The translations under genes were made by a program, and so were the position numbers. From positions 1-36,652 of the forward strand of contig JAUXZG010000258.1 of NCBI GenBank assembly GCA_030694005.1: a DNA stretch of 36,652 bases, in the 5' to 3' direction. The notes below the pieces were generated by a model. That model worked only from the letters and a program-made list of their open reading frames with translations. It ran no database searches and was not told the DNA's origin. This stretch comes from Desulfobaccales bacterium (GTDB lineage: Bacteria > Desulfobacterota > Desulfobaccia > Desulfobaccales > 0-14-0-80-60-11). Below, piece by piece: positions 32,709 through 36,652 of the stretch (positions within the stretch are counted from its first letter, which is position 1; every line of letters begins with the position of its first letter).

Positions 32709-32899
32709 CTGGGGAAGGGGGCCAGGGGCCGAGGGTCCTGCCCCCTTCCCCAGACCCCATCCCCCAACCCCCATAAGGCATTTTTTGGCCGGAGAAGTCC
32801 GGGGGGCCAAAGGTCCCGCCTTACCCGGCCCCATACACGGGTTGGGAGGGGGGCTTGGGGGGGGATTGTCAGGGGAGCTTAGCTCCCTGGCCCTTTCCC
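32709..32899. repeat. GC-rich composite hairpin element, copy G
   Basis: The stem CTGGGGAAGGGGG (32709-32721) pairs perfectly with CCCCCTTCCCCAG (32741-32753), with CAGG/CCTG inside. A decayed central palindrome (about 32787-32830) follows, then a G-rich arm (32839-32864) and an AGCT-centred hairpin closing with CCTTTCCCC at about 32899. It abuts the ftsH stop at 32902 and fills the ftsH-addB gap. Confidence 0.83.
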
Positions 32900-32901
32900 C
32901 A

Positions 32902-34788
32902 CTAAACCGTCTCCGGTTTTGCCGCGGCGTTTAAGATCTGCCGCAGTTCATCCCCTTCCAGGACTTCTTTTTCCAGCAGAATTTTGGCCGCCTTCTCCAG
33001 GACGGGGAGCTGCTGTTCCAGGACTTCTCGGGCCCGGCGGTGGGCCTTGGCCACCAGGGTATTGACCTCCCGGTCGATCTCCTGGGCGGTGGCTTCACTG
33101 TAATCCTTGGCGCCGGGGGGCAGCATGGTCTCCAAGAACAGGGGCCGCCGTTCCCGCTCGAAGGTCATGGGCCCCAACTGCTCGCTCATGCCGTACTCCC
33201 GCACCATGGAGCGGGCGATATCCGTGGCCCGGTAGAGGTCGTTCTGGGCCCCGGTGGAGATTTCCTGGAAATGCAGTTCCTCCGCCACCCGGCCGCCCAT
33301 CAAGACCGCCATGCGGTCTTCCAGCTCGCTTTTGGTCATCAGGTAACGGTCCTCGGTGGGCAGTTGCATGGTATAGCCCAAAGACCCGATGCCCCGGGGG
33401 ATGATGGACACCCGGTGCACCTTGTCGGTGGTGGGCAGGGCTTCGGCCACCAGGGCGTGGCCGGTTTCGTGATAGGCCACGATCTCTTTTTCCCGGGGGT
33501 TCATCAAGCGGTTGCGCTTTTCCAAGCCCGCCACCACCCGGTCAATGGCCTCCTCGAAATCGTCCATTTCCACCTGGCTCTTGTTTTTGCGGGCCGCCAG
33601 CAAGGCGGCCTCATTGACGATGTTGGCCAGGTCCGAGCCCACCATGCCCGGGGTGCGGGCCGCCAGGGTTTTCAGGGTGACCTGCGGGGACAGTTTGATC
33701 TTGCGGGTGTGGATGGTCAGGATATCTTCCCGGCCCTTAAGCGACGGGCGGTCCACCAGGATGTGGCGGTCAAAGCGCCCCGGGCGGATCAAGGCGGGGT
33801 CCAAAATCTCCGGGCGGTTGGTGGCGGCCATGATGATGACGCCCTTGCGGGTATCAAAGCCGTCCATTTCGGAGAGCAGCTGGTTCAAGGTGTTTTCCCG
33901 CTCCTCCGGGCCGCCCAGGGGGCTCAAACCCCGGGCCTTGCCCACCGCGTCCAGCTCGTCGATGAAGATGATGCAGGGGGCCTTCTCCTGGGCCTGGGCG
34001 AAGAGGTCCCGCACCCGGGCGGCGCCCACGCCCACGAACATCTCCACAAAATCGGAGCCGGTGAGGCTTAAAAAAGGCACCCCGGCCTCTCCCGCCACGG
34101 CCCGGGCCAACAACGTCTTGCCCGTGCCCGGAGGACCCACCAGCAGCACCCCCTTGGGAAGTTTGCCGCCCAGGACCTGAAACTTGGCAGGATTTTGTAA
34201 GAATTCGATGATCTCTTTTAATTCCTCTTCCGCCTCCTCCACTCCGGCCACATCCTTAAAGGTCTCCTTGGTTTCGTCCTGCACATAGACCTTGGCCTTG
34301 CTCTTGCCCACGGTCATCAGGCCGCCGGCCCCGCCGGCGCCGATCTTGCGGAAGAAATAGACCCAGATGGCCACCAAAAACAGGGTGGGTAAAACCCAGG
34401 ACATCAGGCTCGTTAACCAGGTCTTCTCCTGGACGCCCCGATACTTGATGCCTTGCTGGTCCAGAGTCTTCACCAGGTCAGGATCCTCCAGCCTGACGGT
34501 GGAGAAAGTCGGCTCCTTGTCGAACTGCTTTTTCAGGCGTTCCGGCAGATCCGGTTCATTGCGGCTTTTGGCCAGAAACTCCACCCCGGCGGGCAGCAGT
34601 TGGCCGGAGATGGTGTCCGTGCTGATCTCCAGATTATCCACGCCCTTGATTTCCACCAGGCGGCGGAATTCACTGTAACTCAAGGTGTTAAGCCGCTGGC
34701 CGGCGACATAATACTGGACCAGCAGCAGTACCGCCATCACTACCAGCAAAGGCCAGAGGGCAAAGCGGGGGGTTGGTTTTTCGGCCAT
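32902..34788 (-). CDS. ftsH: ATP-dependent zinc metalloprotease FtsH
   Basis: FtsH is a membrane-bound AAA+ protease that degrades misfolded membrane proteins and regulators. The 628-residue protein has two N-terminal membrane segments (about 10-28 and 128-146) around a periplasmic domain. The AAA module follows with Walker A GPPGTGKT, Walker [12 protein letters not shown] and the SRH region [20 protein letters not shown]. The zinc site is HETGH in [17 protein letters not shown], with a third ligand in the downstream ATDIA region. Size and order are standard. A good sigma70 promoter lies just upstream (34836-34864). Confidence 0.97.
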   Translation of the reverse strand: MAEKPTPRFALWPLLVVMAVLLLVQYYVAGQRLNTLSYSEFRRLVEIKGVDNLEISTDTISGQLLPAGVEFLAKSRNEPDLPERLKKQFDKEPTFSTVRLEDPDLVKTLDQQGIKYRGVQEKTWLTSLMSWVLPTLFLVAIWVYFFRKIGAGGAGGLMTVGKSKAKVYVQDETKETFKDVAGVEEAEEELKEIIEFLQNPAKFQVLGGKLPKGVLLVGPPGTGKTLLARAVAGEAGVPFLSLTGSDFVEMFVGVGAARVRDLFAQAQEKAPCIIFIDELDAVGKARGLSPLGGPEERENTLNQLLSEMDGFDTRKGVIIMAATNRPEILDPALIRPGRFDRHILVDRPSLKGREDILTIHTRKIKLSPQVTLKTLAARTPGMVGSDLANIVNEAALLAARKNKSQVEMDDFEEAIDRVVAGLEKRNRLMNPREKEIVAYHETGHALVAEALPTTDKVHRVSIIPRGIGSLGYTMQLPTEDRYLMTKSELEDRMAVLMGGRVAEELHFQEISTGAQNDLYRATDIARSMVREYGMSEQLGPMTFERERRPLFLETMLPPGAKDYSEATAQEIDREVNTLVAKAHRRAREVLEQQLPVLEKAAKILLEKEVLEGDELRQILNAAAKPETV

Positions 34789-34835
34789 GATTACCTCTTA
34801 AGAAGGCCCCTAAAATAGAATATTTTCATAAGCAA

Positions 34836-34864
34836 AATATAATGGCTTTTCCGATATTTGGCAA
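34836..34864 (-). promoter_or_regulatory. Sigma70-type promoter of ftsH
   Basis: On the minus strand TTGCCA (34859-34864) and TATATT (34836-34841) are each five of six matches with 17 bases between. The leader would be about 40 bases. The rest of the 199-base divergent gap shows only a possible TAGAAT -10 (34947-34952) for the dehydrogenase gene. Confidence 0.75.
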
Positions 34865-34987
34865 GTTCGCGGCCGAAGCCCTTAAGGCCAAGGCGTTTTC
34901 ATGCGGGCAGAGTGGTCCGGATAAAGCCTGATAGGAAGAGATATGTTAGAATAGCGGTAAATTCCTCCGGGAAAAGAGGTCCTGACC

Positions 34988-35992
34988 ATGAAAGCCATGC
35001 TGCTGGAATTCCCGGCGCCCATTTCGGAAGACCCCCTCAAGTTGGTGGAACTGCCGCCGCCCGTGCCGGGGCCGGGGCAGATCCTGATCCAGGTGAGTTT
35101 TTGCGGCATCTGCCACACCGACCTGCACACCGTGGAGGGGGAACTGCCCCTGGAGCGCCTGCCCATCATCCCCGGCCATCAGGTGGTAGGAAAGGTGGTG
35201 GACCAGGGCCCCGGGGTCTTCCGGTTCCGGCCGGGGGATAAGGTGGGGTTGGCCTGGCTGCGCCATGCCTGCGGGGTGTGCCATTTTTGCCGCACCGGCA
35301 GGGAAAACCTGTGTGAGCAGGCGCGCTTCACCGGCCTGCACCGGGACGGGGGCTACGCGGAGCTGGTGGTGGCCATGGAGGATTTCGTCTATCAGCTTCC
35401 AGAAAACCTGGCGGAGCAGGCCGCCGCGCCGCTCTTGTGCGCCGGCATTATCGGCTATCGGGCCTTGAAAATAAGCGCGATCCAGCCCCGGGGCACCCTG
35501 GGGCTGTTCGGCTTCGGAGCCTCGGCCCATATCGCCATCCAGGTGGCCCGCTACTGGGACTGCGAGGTTTTGGTCTTCACCCGCAGCCCCGGCCACCAGG
35601 AACTGGCCAGGCAGTTGGGCGCGGCCTGGGTGGGCCAGGCCCAGGACAGCCCGCCCACCAAGCTGGACAGCGCCATCATCTTCGCCCCGGCCGGCAACCT
35701 GGTGCCCGAGGCCCTGGGACACCTTAACCGGGGGGGCACCCTGGCCCTGGCCGGAATTTATATGACCCCCATCCCCTCCCTGGACTATGAAAAACACCTG
35801 TATTACGAGAAGACCATCCGTTCCGTCACCGCCGGTACCCGCCAGGACGGCCGGGAACTGCTGGCCCTGGCCGCCAAAATCCCCATTATCCCCCAAGTGC
35901 AGCTTTTCCCCCTGGCCCAGGCCAACCAGGCCTTAACACTTTTGAAGGAGGGCAAAATCGACGGCGCCGGAGTGCTGGCCGTGGGGGAGTGA
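34988..35992 (+). CDS. Zinc-dependent alcohol dehydrogenase family protein
   Basis: This medium-chain dehydrogenase has 334 residues. The catalytic zinc Cys is in FCGICHTDLHTVEGELP and the next zinc region is PGHQVVGKV, with Gln instead of the usual Glu after the His, as in a recognised AdhA-like subgroup. The structural zinc cysteines are in CGVCHFCRTGRENLC. The cofactor domain has GLFGFGASAHIAIQVA. The substrate is probably a simple alcohol or aldehyde. AGAGGT precedes the ATG. It diverges from ftsH and is followed after 14 bases by hairpin copy H. Confidence 0.9.
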   Translation: MKAMLLEFPAPISEDPLKLVELPPPVPGPGQILIQVSFCGICHTDLHTVEGELPLERLPIIPGHQVVGKVVDQGPGVFRFRPGDKVGLAWLRHACGVCHFCRTGRENLCEQARFTGLHRDGGYAELVVAMEDFVYQLPENLAEQAAAPLLCAGIIGYRALKISAIQPRGTLGLFGFGASAHIAIQVARYWDCEVLVFTRSPGHQELARQLGAAWVGQAQDSPPTKLDSAIIFAPAGNLVPEALGHLNRGGTLALAGIYMTPIPSLDYEKHLYYEKTIRSVTAGTRQDGRELLALAAKIPIIPQVQLFPLAQANQALTLLKEGKIDGAGVLAVGE

Positions 35993-36006
35993 TTGGAGGT
36001 AGGGTA

Positions 36007-36060
36007 GTTTGGGGGAGGGGGCCAGGGGCCGGTGGGCCCACTTACAATCCTCCCCCAAAC
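36007..36060. repeat. GC-rich hairpin element, copy H (half element)
   Basis: GTTTGGGGGAGG (36007-36018) pairs perfectly with CCTCCCCCAAAC (36049-36060), with GGCC/GGGCC pairings in the loop. The family C-rich arm (36061-36080) follows. It starts 14 bases after the dehydrogenase stop. Confidence 0.85.
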
Positions 36061-36087
36061 CCCCACCCCCAACCCGCATAAGTAGTT

Positions 36088-36303
36088 ATGACCTGGGGGA
36101 GCGACGGCCTGCTCGAAACCCACAAAAAGATACTGGGGCCGGAAGAGAAGGTCCAGAGCCTCAGCTACCGCCTCACCCCCATCCGCTCTTATAAAGACAA
36201 GTCCCAGCCGGGCAAAATCACGGGCTACCAGGCCAGCCACCGCTTTAGGGGGGACATTGGGGATTTGGGGCGCTTGGGGGCGGTATGCGCAGTGGCGCCT
36301 TGA
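36088..36303 (+). CDS. Small hypothetical protein, uncertain
   Basis: A 71-codon frame begins with ATG right after hairpin copy H. For the first 50 or so codons nearly every third base is G or C and codon choice (CTG, CTC, GAC, AAG, CAG) matches real genes here. The product, containing LLETHKKILGPEEKVQSLSY, looks like a soluble protein. No ribosome site is visible and the last 20 residues look less natural, so the frame may be truncated or decayed. I recognise no family. Confidence 0.4.
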   Translation: MTWGSDGLLETHKKILGPEEKVQSLSYRLTPIRSYKDKSQPGKITGYQASHRFRGDIGDLGRLGAVCAVAP

Positions 36304-36400
36304 GCCAAGCCGGACGCCGCCACAAGCGCACTAGGGCTTTACAATTGAGGGTACTGGGTTTATTATTTAGGTTAAGATCATAGAAAACTGGAGGACCTAA

Positions 36401-36619
36401 GTGAAAGAACTGGTGGAAAAGGCTTTGGAAAAGATCCGCCCCTTGCTGCAACGGGACGGCGGCGATATTCAACTGGTGGACGTGAAGGACGGCATCGTCA
36501 AAGTAATGCTCACCGGCGCCTGCAAAGGCTGCCCCATGTCCCAGATGACCCTGAAACAAGGGGTGGAAAAAATTCTGATGAAAGAAGTCCCCGGCGTCAA
36601 AGAAGTCCAGGCGCTGTGA
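36401..36619 (+). CDS. NifU C-terminal-like Fe-S scaffold (Nfu)
   Basis: This 72-residue protein is made of a single NifU C-terminal domain, with the cluster-binding CxxC in CKGCPMSQMTLKQGVE and the family opening LEKIRPLLQRDGGDIQLVDV. It would carry a [4Fe-4S] cluster to apo-enzymes, useful beside so many Fe-S proteins. The start is GTG with GGAGG a few bases upstream; no ATG is available before the conserved region. Another hairpin element starts within about ten bases of its stop. Confidence 0.92.
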   Translation: MKELVEKALEKIRPLLQRDGGDIQLVDVKDGIVKVMLTGACKGCPMSQMTLKQGVEKILMKEVPGVKEVQAL

Positions 36620-36626
36620 GGGTGAT

Positions 36627-36652
36627 TTGGGGGAGGGGGCCAGGGGTCGCAG
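36627..36652. repeat. GC-rich hairpin element, copy I (cut by window end)
   Basis: The sequence TTTGGGGGAGGGGGCCAGGG after the nfu stop is the left arm of the hairpin family, as in copy H. The right arm lies beyond the window. Confidence 0.75.

Noticed and set aside
32698-32781. N-terminal extension of addB
   Set aside because: The extra residues come from hairpin copy G and look like translated repeat.

Overview
The window looks like chromosome from a GC-rich, anaerobic Desulfobacterota-type bacterium, possibly an acetate-oxidising sulfate reducer or syntroph of the Desulfobacca kind. This is inferred from gene content and has not been checked by a search. The main evidence is a dispersed set of Wood-Ljungdahl genes between 9.2 and 24 kb: HdrC/HdrB-like redox proteins, MetF and MetV (methylene-tetrahydrofolate reductase and its partner), Fhs (formate-tetrahydrofolate ligase), NfnAB (electron-bifurcating ferredoxin:NADP oxidoreductase) and the nickel CO dehydrogenase CooS. 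TolC, BamD and CdsA indicate a diderm envelope. No acetyl-CoA synthase (AcsB), FolD, CooC or HdrA is seen here.

Layout. 0.2-3.6 kb: cdsA converges on a tolC-like gene, followed by a sugar-nucleotide epimerase. 3.8-9.2 kb: a tightly coupled four-gene ABC-2/gliding-type transporter operon (ATPase, permease, GldG-like, DUF4340), then surE. 9.3-10.7 kb: hdrC-hdrB. 11.0-13.0 kb (minus): trxA-trxB-bamD. 13.4-17.2 kb: metV-metF (minus) and fhs (plus), divergent from one short control region with a sigma70-like promoter each way and a long structured leader on each transcript. 18.1-20.4 kb: nfnAB behind a perfect GTGATA-TT-TATCAC palindrome. 20.7-24.0 kb (minus): a membrane pentapeptide-repeat protein, and cooS. 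24.0-26.5 kb: an accessory pocket with two miniature inverted-repeat elements, an FGE-sulfatase-fold lipoprotein-like or secreted protein, a fossil SGNH-hydrolase fragment and an orphan, AT-richer RES-domain (NAD-degrading toxin fold) gene. 26.5-34.8 kb (minus): ftsH, addB, addA. 35.0-36.6 kb: zinc alcohol dehydrogenase, a small hypothetical gene and an Nfu-type Fe-S scaffold.

How the genes work together. Fhs and MetFV supply steps of the methyl branch. CooS interconverts CO and CO2 for the carbonyl branch. NfnAB and HdrBC balance ferredoxin, NAD(P)H and thiol/disulfide or quinone-linked electrons. Thioredoxin and Nfu support redox and Fe-S maintenance.

The most unusual feature is a family of very stable, GC-rich composite hairpins (at least nine full or partial copies) placed almost always within a few tens of bases of a stop codon. 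Their stems are conserved while their loops and central spacers differ. Several copies carry a conserved five-run G-quadruplex motif. Three further families of small inverted-repeat elements occupy the remaining intergenic space. I saw no tRNA, rRNA or CRISPR array.
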